This document shows, in pieces, positions 17,473 through 25,180 of a stretch of 64,000 nucleotides of DNA. The DNA lies in the NCBI RefSeq assembly GCF_014323725.1, contig NZ_JABVED010000018.1, forward strand, positions 41,317-105,316. The letters run 5' to 3'. Under the pieces are notes generated by a model that was not told the DNA's origin, ran no database searches, and saw only the letters and a program-made list of their open reading frames with translations. The translations under genes were made by a program, and so were the position numbers. The DNA comes from Actinokineospora xionganensis. GTDB lineage: Bacteria; Actinomycetota; Actinomycetes; Mycobacteriales; Pseudonocardiaceae. The stretch's first letter is position 1; every line of letters starts with the position of its first letter.

Positions 17473-17782
17473 CGCGAGTGGCCGTGTTGGGCGAGGTGAC
17501 AGGGGCGCCGACGTGCTCGAAGGTGGCCGGAGCTTCTGACGCAGGGGCCGGGCCTCGAACGTGAGAGGGCCGACAGAGCCACCCTCTTCGGCACCCGGCA
17601 ACGAGAACCCGTCCACCATCCGTCGGTCAGGTCATGGTGTGATCATGGCTTCGGTGATTGCGGTGTGGTGAACACGCCGTCGGCCAGGCTGGGGTTGACT
17701 GGCGGGCTGTGGTTGGATCGCGCCAGAGGTGTTCGATGTTCGGGCATTGGGCGCGTGACCTCGATTCAGGCGGAGGCGAGAC
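17473..17782. other. 310-base intergenic region after helY
   Basis: No frame here has coding-type third-position bias. TTGACT at about 17694 could be a -35 for the downstream DUF4333 gene but lacks a convincing -10 at 17 bases. A GGCGGAGGCGAG stretch before 17783 is its ribosome site. No strong hairpin or RNA gene is visible. Confidence 0.5.
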
Positions 17783-18466
17783 ATGAGCAGCCCTTACGGG
17801 CCGTCCGGTGGGAATGATCCGCAGCAGTGGGGGCAGCCGCAGCAGCCCTACAGTGGTGGTCCGACACCACCCGGGACTCCCTCTGGCGGGTTCCCCGCAC
17901 AGGGCGGTGGGTACCCGCAGCAGCAGCCTTACGGGCAGCAGCCATACGGCCAGCCCGGCGGTGAACAGCAGCCGTACGGCGCGCCAGGTGGCGAGCAGCA
18001 GCAGGCCTATGGCCAGCAGCCGCAGCCGACGCAGCAGTACCCGATGGGTGGGTATCCCCAGCAACAGCAGCAGCAGCCCTACGGGCAGCAGCAGCCGGGT
18101 GGTTACCCGCCGCCCGGTGGCTACCCCGGTGCGCCTAAGAAGAAGAGCAGCACGGGGCTGTGGATCGTCGTGGTCCTTGTCGTGCTCGCGGCGGGCGCGT
18201 TCGCGGTGACGGGCTTCTTCAAGCCCGGCTTCCTCGTCACCAAGGTCTTCGACCAGGCCGCCATGCAGGAGGGCGTGAAGTCGATCCTGACCGACAAGTA
18301 CAACATCGACAAGGTCGAGTCGGTGAGCTGCCCGGAGGGCAAGGCGGTCAAGAAGGACAGCCAGTTCACCTGTGAGGCCACCATCGCCGGTGAGAAGCGC
18401 ACGGTGAACATCACCGTCCGCAACGAGAACGGCGAGTACGAGGTCGCTCCACCGAGCGACAAGTAG
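17783..18466 (+). CDS. DUF4333 membrane-anchored protein with Gln/Pro/Tyr-rich N-terminus
   Basis: 227 residues: a low-complexity cytoplasmic region with repeated QPYG and QQPY units (about 1-118), KKKS, one membrane helix (about 125-147), and an extracellular DUF4333 domain (about 150-227) containing SCPEGKAVKKDSQFTC, whose two cysteines may form a disulfide. It corresponds in position and architecture to the membrane protein that follows helY in mycobacteria. The function is unknown; Q/P/Y-rich tails in actinobacterial membrane proteins often mediate clustering at septa, which is only a suggestion here. A terminator follows. Confidence 0.88.
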   Translation: MSSPYGPSGGNDPQQWGQPQQPYSGGPTPPGTPSGGFPAQGGGYPQQQPYGQQPYGQPGGEQQPYGAPGGEQQQAYGQQPQPTQQYPMGGYPQQQQQQPYGQQQPGGYPPPGGYPGAPKKKSSTGLWIVVVLVVLAAGAFAVTGFFKPGFLVTKVFDQAAMQEGVKSILTDKYNIDKVESVSCPEGKAVKKDSQFTCEATIAGEKRTVNITVRNENGEYEVAPPSDK

Positions 18467-18482
18467 TCCCCGGATTTTCGCT

Positions 18483-18519
18483 CTCGGGCGCGTGACCGCA
18501 AGCCGGTCACGCGCCCGAG
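18483..18519 (+). terminator. 16-bp hairpin terminator after the DUF4333 gene
   Basis: Arms 18483-18498 and 18504-18519 are perfect complements with a 5-base loop and a short T-rich stretch (CTGTTTCC) after. It closes the helY-DUF4333 transcription unit. Confidence 0.85.
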
Positions 18520-18597
18520 CTGTTTCCGGGTTGCCTGGCGGGCGTCACTGATCTCTGCTCCGGTCGCGCGGCGGCGGCGGCCCACGAGATCACGATC

Positions 18598-19260
18598 ATG
18601 AATATCGTGTCGATCGTGACCACGGACGACTGGTTGGCCGACACCCGAACCTCTTACGACACGGTCGCGGTCAGCTATACCGACCAAATGCGCGACGCCA
18701 TCGCCGGTGACCTATACCTGCGCGCCGCTCTGGCGTTGTTCGCCGATCGGGTGCGGGCCGCAGGCGACGGGCCGGTGGCGGACGTCGGCTGCGGCCCCGG
18801 ACACGTCACCGCCCACCTGCGCGGACTTGGTGTCGACGCCTTCGGCATCGATCTCTCCCCAGGGATGATCGACGTGGCCCGACGCGAGTACCCCGGCTTG
18901 CGGTTCGAGGTGGGCTCGATGACGGACCTGCACCTCGGTGACGCCTCGGTGGCAGGCGTGCTCGCCTGGTGGTCGTTGATCCACCTCCCCGACGACGAGG
19001 TGCCGACAGTCTTCGCGCACTTCCACCGAGTGTTGCGTCCAGGCGGACCGCTGCAGCTCGGGTTTCACGTCGGGGACGTGTCGCGGTTGAAGACCGAGGG
19101 TTATGGTGGCCACCCGATGAAGGTCCATGTCCACCGCCGTCAACCGGACAAGGTGGCATCCTGGCTGCGCGACGCCGGGTTTGAGGTCGAGGCCCACTGG
19201 CTGCTCGACCCGGATGAGCGAGTTCGGCAAGCGATCCTTTTCGCCCGCCGCCATCCTTGA
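18598..19260 (+). CDS. Class I SAM-dependent methyltransferase
   Basis: About 220 residues with the Rossmann motif I VADVGCGPGHVTAHL (about 60-74), motif II acidic residue in GIDLSPGMID, and the post-motif region GVLAWWSLIHLPDDEV typical of methyltransf_11/25. It transfers methyl from S-adenosylmethionine to an unidentified small molecule or protein. ATG 18598 has no clear ribosome site; GTG 18616 (VTTDDWLADTR) is an alternative that fits the family N-terminus better. The gene is flanked by a terminator and by the convergent exonuclease gene. Confidence 0.85.
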   Translation: MNIVSIVTTDDWLADTRTSYDTVAVSYTDQMRDAIAGDLYLRAALALFADRVRAAGDGPVADVGCGPGHVTAHLRGLGVDAFGIDLSPGMIDVARREYPGLRFEVGSMTDLHLGDASVAGVLAWWSLIHLPDDEVPTVFAHFHRVLRPGGPLQLGFHVGDVSRLKTEGYGGHPMKVHVHRRQPDKVASWLRDAGFEVEAHWLLDPDERVRQAILFARRHP

Positions 19261-19345
19261 CGCCACGCCTGACCAGTCGGCCAGGCACTGGGAGAGCGGG
19301 TCCGCACGCTCGACCGGCTGCCGTCGTGGTCGCCGGTCGTCGCGG

Positions 19346-20278
19346 TCAGCGGGATCCGGTGATCGCGGCGATCAGTCGGTCGACGGGGGCGCCGAGATCC
19401 CAGCGCTCCTGTAGTTCCCGAACTCGTTCCAGATCGGCGATTTCCGTCGGCATCTTCTGTTCGCCGCGGATGTCGAGTGGGGCGTCGGTGGCGACGGCGA
19501 CGACCTTTGGGGCGGCGGCGAGATACTTGGCGTCGGCGACGAAGGCCGTTCGCACCCGCGGGGGGACGTCGCTGGAGGGGTCGGCGGCCGCGGCCACCAG
19601 GGCGGCGAGCGAGCCGAACTTGGTGATCAGCTTCGCCGCCGTCTTCTCGCCGATACCCGCGATGCCGGGCAGGCCGTCGGACGGGTCGCCGCGCAGGACG
19701 GCCATGTCGGCGTAGGCGTCGCCGCGTGGGGGCAGGCCGTAGCGCTGGGCGAGTTCGAGCGGACCGAGGACCTCGGCCTTCGACCAGCCGCGGCCCACGT
19801 AGATCACCCGGGTGGGAGTGGGCTCGTCGCGGACGCACTGGAACAGGTCGCGGTCGCCCGTGATGATCTCCACCGGTGCGTCGGTCTCGCGGTCGGCGAG
19901 GGTGCCGATGACGTCGTCGGCCTCATAGCCGATCGCCTGGGCCATGCACAGGCCCATCGCGTCGAGCAGCTCGATGATGATCGGAACCTGCGGGGTGAGG
20001 GTGTCCGGGACCTCCTCGATGTTGTTGACCGGGTCGGCCACCCGCTGCGCCTTGTAGCTGGGGATGGCCGCGACCCGGAAGGCCGGACGCCAATCTGCGT
20101 CGAGACACGCCACCAGCCGCGCCGGGCGGCGTTCGGTGATGATCTGGGCGACCATCCCGGCGAAGCCGCGCACCGCGTTGACGGGAACGCCGTCGGGGGA
20201 GGTCATCGACTCGGGGAGGGCGTAGAAGGACCGGAAGTACAGCCCTGCCGAGTCCAACAGCACGAGGGGTCCGCTCAC
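19346..20278 (-). CDS. 5'-3' exonuclease (Pol I N-terminal-like flap nuclease)
   Basis: 310 residues from GTG 20278 (VSGPLVLLDSAGLYFRS), the normal opening of this family; an in-frame ATG 45 bases upstream adds unconserved residues. Metal-binding acidic sites are seen in LLDSAG, CLDADWRP, YEADDVIG and TGDRDLFQ, and the H3TH DNA-binding motif is in GDPSDGLPGIAGIGEKTAAKLI-like sequence near 200. It removes RNA primers or flaps and duplicates the activity of the Pol I exonuclease domain. It is the counterpart of the exonuclease found at this point of the mycobacterial locus, also on the opposite strand. Confidence 0.92.
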   Translation of the reverse strand: MSGPLVLLDSAGLYFRSFYALPESMTSPDGVPVNAVRGFAGMVAQIITERRPARLVACLDADWRPAFRVAAIPSYKAQRVADPVNNIEEVPDTLTPQVPIIIELLDAMGLCMAQAIGYEADDVIGTLADRETDAPVEIITGDRDLFQCVRDEPTPTRVIYVGRGWSKAEVLGPLELAQRYGLPPRGDAYADMAVLRGDPSDGLPGIAGIGEKTAAKLITKFGSLAALVAAAADPSSDVPPRVRTAFVADAKYLAAAPKVVAVATDAPLDIRGEQKMPTEIADLERVRELQERWDLGAPVDRLIAAITGSR

Positions 20279-20305
20279 GAGGGCCAAGCCTGCCACAAAA
20301 CGATC

Positions 20306-20335
20306 GCAGAGACTTCTTTGCAAAGAATCCTCTGC
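20306..20335. promoter_or_regulatory. 30-bp operator dyad between exonuclease and ArsR-type genes
   Basis: Symmetric about 20320/20321: GCAGAG at 20306-20311 pairs with CTCTGC at 20330-20335, and the core TTCTTTGCAAAGAA (20314-20327) is a perfect palindrome. 13 of 15 pairs match. It is centred 20 bases before the regulator ATG at 20341 and is AT-rich relative to its surroundings, so it is probably the operator of that regulator, and possibly of the exonuclease gene too. Confidence 0.7.
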
Positions 20336-20340
20336 AATCT

Positions 20341-20919
20341 ATGATCGGGGACATGGGGCAGCCGACTTATCACCACATGAACGTCGAGGGCCTGAAGGTC
20401 CTCGCCCACCCGATGCGCGTCCGCCTCCTGGGGCTGCTGCGCACCCACGGCCCGGCGACGGCCTCCGGACTGGCGCAGCGGCTGGGGGAGAGCTCCGGGA
20501 CGACCAGCTGGCACCTGCGGCAACTCGCCGACGCCGGGTTCATCGAGGAGGACACCGAGCGCGGAAACCGCCGCGAACGCTGGTGGCGGGCCGCGCAGGA
20601 CCACACCGAGTTGCGGGAGCGTTCCCTGCCCGAGGACGACCCGGAGGTGCGGGACGCCCTCGTGGCGTACATGAGCAACATCCTGGACGGGTACCGCGAC
20701 CGCGCCGTCGGGTTCGTCCGGTCCCGGCACACCTGGGACGAGCCGTGGCGGCACACCTCGTCGATGTCGGACTGGCTGCTGCCGATGGGCGCCGAGGAGG
20801 CACAGCGGTTCTTGGCCGAGATCGAGACGGTGGTGGAGCGCTACCGCCGTCCGGCGGCCGAGGGCGACCAGGCGTTCGCCGTGCAGTTCCAGGCCTTCCC
20901 GATCGAGGCCGAGCAGTGA
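20341..20919 (+). CDS. ArsR-type winged-helix regulator (HTH_20)
   Basis: 192 residues: N-terminal winged HTH (about 15-85, LKVLAHPMRVRLLGLLRTHGPATASGLAQRLGESSGTTSWHLRQL-type, GTTSWHLRQL being the recognition helix) and a longer C-terminal region that probably binds a ligand. It has no metal-binding CxC pair, so a small-molecule ligand is likelier than arsenic. ATG 20341 is used; ATG 20353 is equally possible. Its GTGA overlap with the following MFS gene and the palindrome upstream suggest a self-regulated efflux operon. Confidence 0.9.
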   Translation: MIGDMGQPTYHHMNVEGLKVLAHPMRVRLLGLLRTHGPATASGLAQRLGESSGTTSWHLRQLADAGFIEEDTERGNRRERWWRAAQDHTELRERSLPEDDPEVRDALVAYMSNILDGYRDRAVGFVRSRHTWDEPWRHTSSMSDWLLPMGAEEAQRFLAEIETVVERYRRPAAEGDQAFAVQFQAFPIEAEQ

Positions 20920-22160
20920 GCCGGTCCCCGGTCGTCGCGCTGCTCGCGGCCAACGCGCTGTCGGTGTGCGGCACGACGATGACGTTCCTGGCCGTGCCGT
21001 GGTTCGTCCTGCAGACCACCGGCAGCCCGGCCCGCACCGGCCTGGTCGTCGGCGTCGAGGTGGCGGGCGCGGTCGTCGCCGCGCTGGCGGGCGGGCCGGT
21101 GATCGACCGGCTCGGCAGGCGGCGCAGCAGCGTCGTCTCCGACCTGGCGGCGGCGGTCGTCGTGGCCCTGATCCCGCTGCTGTTCGCCACCGCGGGACTG
21201 CCATTCGCGCTCCTGCTGGCCTTGGCGGGCCTGCTCGGTCTCACCAGGACGCCGGGGGAGACAGCCCGCTGGTCGATGATGGCGTCGTTGATCACGCTGT
21301 CGGGCGCGGGCGCCACCCGCGTGCTGAGCGCCTACGACGGGGTCAGCCGGGGCGCGAAGATGGTCGGCGCGCCGCTGGCGGGCGTGCTGATCGCCGTCCT
21401 CGGACCGCAGCGGGTGCTCTACGTCGACGCGGTCACGTTCCTCGTCTCCGCGGTGCTGATCCGGCTCGCCGTGCCCGACGTGGGCGCCGGCGAGGCGGTT
21501 GAGGGCAGCTACTTCGGGCGGCTGCGGCGTGGGTTCGCATACCTGCGCGGAGACCGGCTGATGGTGGCGATCCTGCTGATGGTCATGGTGACGAACATGT
21601 TGGACATGGCCGCGTCGGCGGTGCTGATTCCCGTCTACGCCAACGATGTCCTGCACAGCAGTGTCGCTTTGGGACTGATCTCCGGGGTGTTCGGCGGCGC
21701 GGCGATGGTGGGGACCGCGCTGTACGCGTGGGTCGGGGCGCGGCTGCCGCGGCGGATCACCTACACCGTGGCGTTCCTCGTCGTGGGCGGCCCGCGGTTC
21801 CTGGTGATGGCGGCCGACCCCGGCCTGACGGTGATCCTGCTGGTGATGGGTGCCGCCGGCGTGCTGTGCGGCGCGATCAACCCGATCCTCGGCGTGGTCC
21901 AGTTCGCGCGCGTCCCCGACGACGTGCGCCCGATGGTCACCGGCGTGACCACGGCCGCCGTGTTGTTCGGCGGCCCCGTGGGCGCGGTCGTCGCGGGGGT
22001 GGCGGTCGAGGCGGCCGGGCTGGGGCCGACCCTGGTCGCGGTGGGTGTGGCCTACCTGGCGGTGACGGTGTGCCCGGCGGTGTTCCCGGTGTGGCGGGAA
22101 ATGGACGCGCGGCCGGTACCCGCGCCCGGCCCGGTGCCGGTCTCCGCGGCGACCCCGTAG
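20916..22160 (+). CDS. MFS efflux transporter
   Basis: 414 residues with 12 predicted helices; DRLGRRRSSVVSDL after helix 2 is the conserved MFS loop motif, and the sequence resembles the MFS_3 (macrolide/multidrug exporter) branch. It should export a drug-like compound in exchange for protons. GTG 20916 overlaps the regulator stop (GTGA), and the longer open frame back to 20583 lies in the regulator gene. The pair interrupts the exonuclease-peptidase neighbourhood. Confidence 0.92.
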   Translation: MSRSPVVALLAANALSVCGTTMTFLAVPWFVLQTTGSPARTGLVVGVEVAGAVVAALAGGPVIDRLGRRRSSVVSDLAAAVVVALIPLLFATAGLPFALLLALAGLLGLTRTPGETARWSMMASLITLSGAGATRVLSAYDGVSRGAKMVGAPLAGVLIAVLGPQRVLYVDAVTFLVSAVLIRLAVPDVGAGEAVEGSYFGRLRRGFAYLRGDRLMVAILLMVMVTNMLDMAASAVLIPVYANDVLHSSVALGLISGVFGGAAMVGTALYAWVGARLPRRITYTVAFLVVGGPRFLVMAADPGLTVILLVMGAAGVLCGAINPILGVVQFARVPDDVRPMVTGVTTAAVLFGGPVGAVVAGVAVEAAGLGPTLVAVGVAYLAVTVCPAVFPVWREMDARPVPAPGPVPVSAATP

Positions 22161-22185
22161 GCCACACAGGACTAGGCTGCAGATC

Positions 22186-23316
22186 ATGTCGACCACCGCC
22201 CTCTCCCTTGACCCCGCGCTCTTGCGGGCCCGTCTCGACAAGGCCCGCGCGGCCGCGGCCGCAGTCGGCGTCGACGCCTTGGTGATCGCGCCGGGCACGG
22301 ACCTGGCCTACCTGCTCGGCGCCACCGGGTCGTCGTTCGAGCGGCTGAGCTGCCTTGTCGTGACCCCGGGCGAGGCCGTGCTGGTGGTGCCGAAACTGGA
22401 GGCCCCCGGCTACGCCGACGCGCCTGCCGACGCCCTCGGCGTGCGGGTCGCGACCTGGGTCGACGGGGAAGACCCGTACGCGCTGGTCGCCGGGCTCCTC
22501 GGCGACGCCGGGCAGGTCGCCGTCGGTGACGTGCTGCCCGCGCTGCACGTGCTGGCGCTGCGCGACGCCCTCCCGGGCGCGCGGCAGGTGCTGGCCGGGC
22601 CGGTCGTCGGCGAGTTGCGGATGCGCAAGGACGCCGCAGAGGTCGACGCGCTGCGCAAAGCGGGCGCGGCGATCGACCGGGTGCACGCCCGGATGGGCGA
22701 GTGGCTGCGCGCGGGCCGCACCGAGCGCGAGGTGGGCGCGGACATCGCCGCCGCCATCATCGAAGAGGGGCATGTGGCGGCCGAGTTCGTCATCGTCGGG
22801 TCCGGCCCCAACGGCGCCAGCCCGCACCACGACCTGTCCGACCGGGTGATCGAGGCCGGTGACGTCGTCGTGGTCGACATCGGCGGTCCGATCGCCGAGG
22901 GCTACAACTCCGACAGCACCCGCACCTACGCGGTCGGCGAGCCGCGGGATGCCGATGTGCGCGAGACGTACGCGGTCCTGCAGCGGGCGCAGCGGGCCGC
23001 AGTGGAGTTCATCCGGCCGGGCGTGACCGCCGAGCAGGTCGACGCCGTGTGCCGCGAGATCATCGCCGGGGCCGGGTTCGGGGAGTTCTTCATCCACCGC
23101 ACCGGCCATGGCATCGGCCTCGACGTGCACGAGCACCCGTACATCGTCGCGGGGAATCCGCTGGTGCTGGAGGAAGGCATGGCGTTCAGCGTCGAGCCGG
23201 GCATCTACCAGCCGGGCCGCTGGGGCGCGCGGATCGAGGACATCGTGGTCGTCACCGCCGACGGCGTCGAGCCGGTCAACACCCGCCCGCACGACCTGGT
23301 GGTGCTTCCCGCATGA
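22186..23316 (+). CDS. M24 family Xaa-Pro dipeptidase/aminopeptidase (PepQ/PepE-like)
   Basis: 376 residues: creatinase-type N-domain (about 10-140) and pita-bread catalytic domain with all five dinuclear metal ligands: Asp231, Asp243 (NSDSTRTY), His308 (TGHGIG), Glu337 (VEPGIY) and Glu351 (RIEDIV). It cleaves dipeptides with proline at the second position or the N-terminal residue of Xaa-Pro peptides. TAGGCT (22173-22178) lies seven bases before ATG 22186, so the mRNA may be leaderless. It matches the peptidase gene (pepE) at this place in the mycobacterial locus. The downstream Lrp regulator overlaps by four bases. Confidence 0.94.
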   Translation: MSTTALSLDPALLRARLDKARAAAAAVGVDALVIAPGTDLAYLLGATGSSFERLSCLVVTPGEAVLVVPKLEAPGYADAPADALGVRVATWVDGEDPYALVAGLLGDAGQVAVGDVLPALHVLALRDALPGARQVLAGPVVGELRMRKDAAEVDALRKAGAAIDRVHARMGEWLRAGRTEREVGADIAAAIIEEGHVAAEFVIVGSGPNGASPHHDLSDRVIEAGDVVVVDIGGPIAEGYNSDSTRTYAVGEPRDADVRETYAVLQRAQRAAVEFIRPGVTAEQVDAVCREIIAGAGFGEFFIHRTGHGIGLDVHEHPYIVAGNPLVLEEGMAFSVEPGIYQPGRWGARIEDIVVVTADGVEPVNTRPHDLVVLPA

Positions 23317-23771
23317 GTGCTGAGAACGTGTTGGAACCGATCGACAAGGCCATCGTCCGCGAGTTGTCCGCCGACGGGCGGTGCAGCTTCACCGACCTCG
23401 CCGAGCGGGTCGGGCTCAGTGTGTCCGCGGTGCACCAGCGGGTCCGCAGGCTGGAGCAGCGCGCGGTGATCCGCGGCTACTCGGCGCGGCTGGACGCCGA
23501 GGCGATCGGGCTGCCACTGACCGCGTTGATCTCGCTGACACCGATCGACCCGGCCGCCCCCGACGACTACCCGCAGCGACTCGTGCACATCAGCGAGATC
23601 GAGTCGTGCTACTCGGTCGCGGGCGACCACTCCTACGTGCTCCTCGTGCGGGTCGCCTCGCCCGCGGGGCTCGAGGAGCTGCTGCGCAAGATCCGTGAGG
23701 CGGCGAAGGTGTCGACCCGCACGACGGTGGTGCTGTCCACCCCGTACGAGGGCCGCTCACCCGCGCTGTAG
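23313..23771 (+). CDS. Lrp/AsnC-family transcriptional regulator
   Basis: 152 residues: HTH (about 8-65, DKAIVRELSADGRCSFTDLAERVGLS) and the RAM/AsnC ligand domain (about 70-150, VAGDHSYVLLVRV). Such proteins sense amino acids and assemble into octamers. The ATG at 23313 overlaps the peptidase TGA (ATGA), so peptide breakdown and amino-acid-responsive control are made together; this suggests regulation by a product of the peptidase. The gene's 3' end overlaps the convergent acetyltransferase gene by 15 bases. Confidence 0.93.
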   Translation: MSAENVLEPIDKAIVRELSADGRCSFTDLAERVGLSVSAVHQRVRRLEQRAVIRGYSARLDAEAIGLPLTALISLTPIDPAAPDDYPQRLVHISEIESCYSVAGDHSYVLLVRVASPAGLEELLRKIREAAKVSTRTTVVLSTPYEGRSPAL

Positions 23772-24212
23772 CCGGAAAGTGGCGATCTCAAGGCCCGGCG
23801 CGGGTTCGGCGGTGCCGGTGCGGAGGAACCCGGCGCGCTGGTAGAGCGATACCGCTGGTGTGTTCTCGGCTCCGGTGGAGACGGTGACGTCGCCTTCGGT
23901 GCGGTCGAGCAGCGCGCGCAACAGGGTCGTCGCCAGGCCGCGGCGGAACCAGGACGGGTCCACACACAGCCGGTCGATGTCGATGGTGTCGGTGCCGTCC
24001 TGCCGCCATGCGACGAAGGCGACCGGAACGCCATCGGCCCGGCAGCCCAGCCAGCGCAGTGGTTGCGCGCGCATGTCCGCAAGGGACTCGTGCAGCGGCG
24101 GGATGCCGTCGAACCCGATCAGGTCGGCTTCGACCCGGTAGGAGCGCAGGCCGACGGCGTGCACGGCGGTCGCGGTGGCGTCGTCGGCGAGGTCGAGTTC
24201 TTCGGGGATCAC
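23757..24212 (-). CDS. GNAT-family N-acetyltransferase
   Basis: 151 residues from GTG 24212. DRLCVDPSWFRRGLATTLLRALL (about 82-104) is the acetyl-CoA-binding motif A, followed by TGAENTPAVSLYQRAGFLRTGT (motif B). Substrate unknown. An inverted repeat ACCGGTG-N7-CACCGGT (24211-24231) covers the start codon region and could be an operator. The frame open to 24449 is non-coding above this start. Confidence 0.85.
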   Translation of the reverse strand: MIPEELDLADDATATAVHAVGLRSYRVEADLIGFDGIPPLHESLADMRAQPLRWLGCRADGVPVAFVAWRQDGTDTIDIDRLCVDPSWFRRGLATTLLRALLDRTEGDVTVSTGAENTPAVSLYQRAGFLRTGTAEPAPGLEIATFRLQRG

Positions 24213-24237
24213 CGGTGAGTTGTACACCGGTGCCCGC

Positions 24238-24645
24238 TCAGCCGCCGAACTCTTTCTGCCTGTGCTCGAACTCCGCCCACACCTCGGGCGGCAGCAGGCG
24301 GAGGGCGGCGTCGTGCGCGGCGCGCGGCAGGGATTGCCGGGCGGCTGCCAGGCGGGCCGTGTCGTAGGTTTCGCCGTCTGCGGTGACCGTGACCCGGCTG
24401 GTCGGACCGCCGATGCCCGCGACGCCGCGGTCTCCGGTGTCGAAGGCACCCGCGTCGCGCAGGTCGCGGTAGAGGGCCGCGCGGGCGTCGGCGGTCAGGG
24501 GGACCGTGCGGGTCCACAGTGGGGTGGCCGGGTCGTTGCGGGGACGCCAGGACATGGTCGCGTCTGCGGCGGTGAACGTCAGCGTCCACTCGTTCCGCGG
24601 TGCCGGAGGCATGCCGCTGTCGTAGGCGATGGCGCGCGCGATCAC
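24238..24645 (-). CDS. Truncated paralogue of the adjacent lipoprotein, without signal peptide
   Basis: 135 residues from GTG 24645, overlapping the TGA of the upstream lipoprotein gene (GTGA). The sequence parallels its neighbour along its whole length: NEWTLTFTAADATMSWRP, LTADARAALYRDLRDAGAF and VWAEFEHRQKEFGG correspond to segments of the upstream product. It begins where the neighbour's mature domain starts, so it lacks the signal peptide and lipobox and should stay in the cytoplasm unless translated differently. Either a recent tandem duplicate that lost its export signal or a decaying copy. No family is recognised. Confidence 0.7.
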   Translation of the reverse strand: MIARAIAYDSGMPPAPRNEWTLTFTAADATMSWRPRNDPATPLWTRTVPLTADARAALYRDLRDAGAFDTGDRGVAGIGGPTSRVTVTADGETYDTARLAAARQSLPRAAHDAALRLLPPEVWAEFEHRQKEFGG

Positions 24646-25145
24646 GAGCCCGCACCCCAGTGCTTTTGCCGCTGCTCGAACTCGTCCCACACCGTGGCGG
24701 GCAGCAGGTTCACGGAGGCGTCGTGGATGGCTTCGAGGAGGTCGTGGTTGTCGCGGTTCGTGCCCAGGTGCGGGGACCCGTAGGTCTCGCCGTCGGCAAT
24801 GACGCTGAGGGACCCGGTTGATCCGCCGACGCCGCCGTCGCGGTTCGTCGAGGTGGCCTGGAGGGCGCCCGCGTCGCGCAGGGTCCGGTAGAACGTGGCG
24901 CGGGCCTCGGCGGTGATCGGGGTTGTCGTGGTCCACGGGGGTGTCTTGTCGTCATAGCCGGGCCGCCAGGCCACGGTGGCGTCGGTCGCGGTGAAGGTCA
25001 GCGTCCACTCGTAGTGGTATTTCGGTGGCACTGAGCCCTTTGTGTAGGTGAACGTGCCCGCGAAGTCCTCCGGCAGGTCCGACGGCGGTCCGCTTGAACA
25101 GCCTGCCGTCAGGACAAGGACCAGGGCGATCAGCAGCGCGCGCAT
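24642..25145 (-). CDS. Putative lipoprotein of unknown function
   Basis: 167 residues with a type II signal peptide: MRALLIALVLVLTAGCSS has the lipobox LTAG-Cys (Cys16). The mature part is a small beta-rich domain with YHYEWTLTFTATDATVAW and a C-terminal helix region ending WDEFEQRQKHWG. It is expected to be anchored to the outer face of the membrane after processing by Lgt/LspA and acylation by the Lnt encoded at 46263. A shorter paralogue follows in an overlapping frame. Function unknown. Upstream lies the SGNH hydrolase gene on the same strand (35-base gap). Confidence 0.82.
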   Translation of the reverse strand: MRALLIALVLVLTAGCSSGPPSDLPEDFAGTFTYTKGSVPPKYHYEWTLTFTATDATVAWRPGYDDKTPPWTTTTPITAEARATFYRTLRDAGALQATSTNRDGGVGGSTGSLSVIADGETYGSPHLGTNRDNHDLLEAIHDASVNLLPATVWDEFEQRQKHWGAGS

Positions 25146-25180
25146 GACCGTTGGACGCGGCGGGCCGTGGATGGTTCCGG

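Noticed and set aside
17627..18064. 145-codon minus-strand frame opposite the DUF4333 gene
   Set aside because: It is the mirror of the repetitive Gln/Pro/Tyr codons and has no ribosome site.
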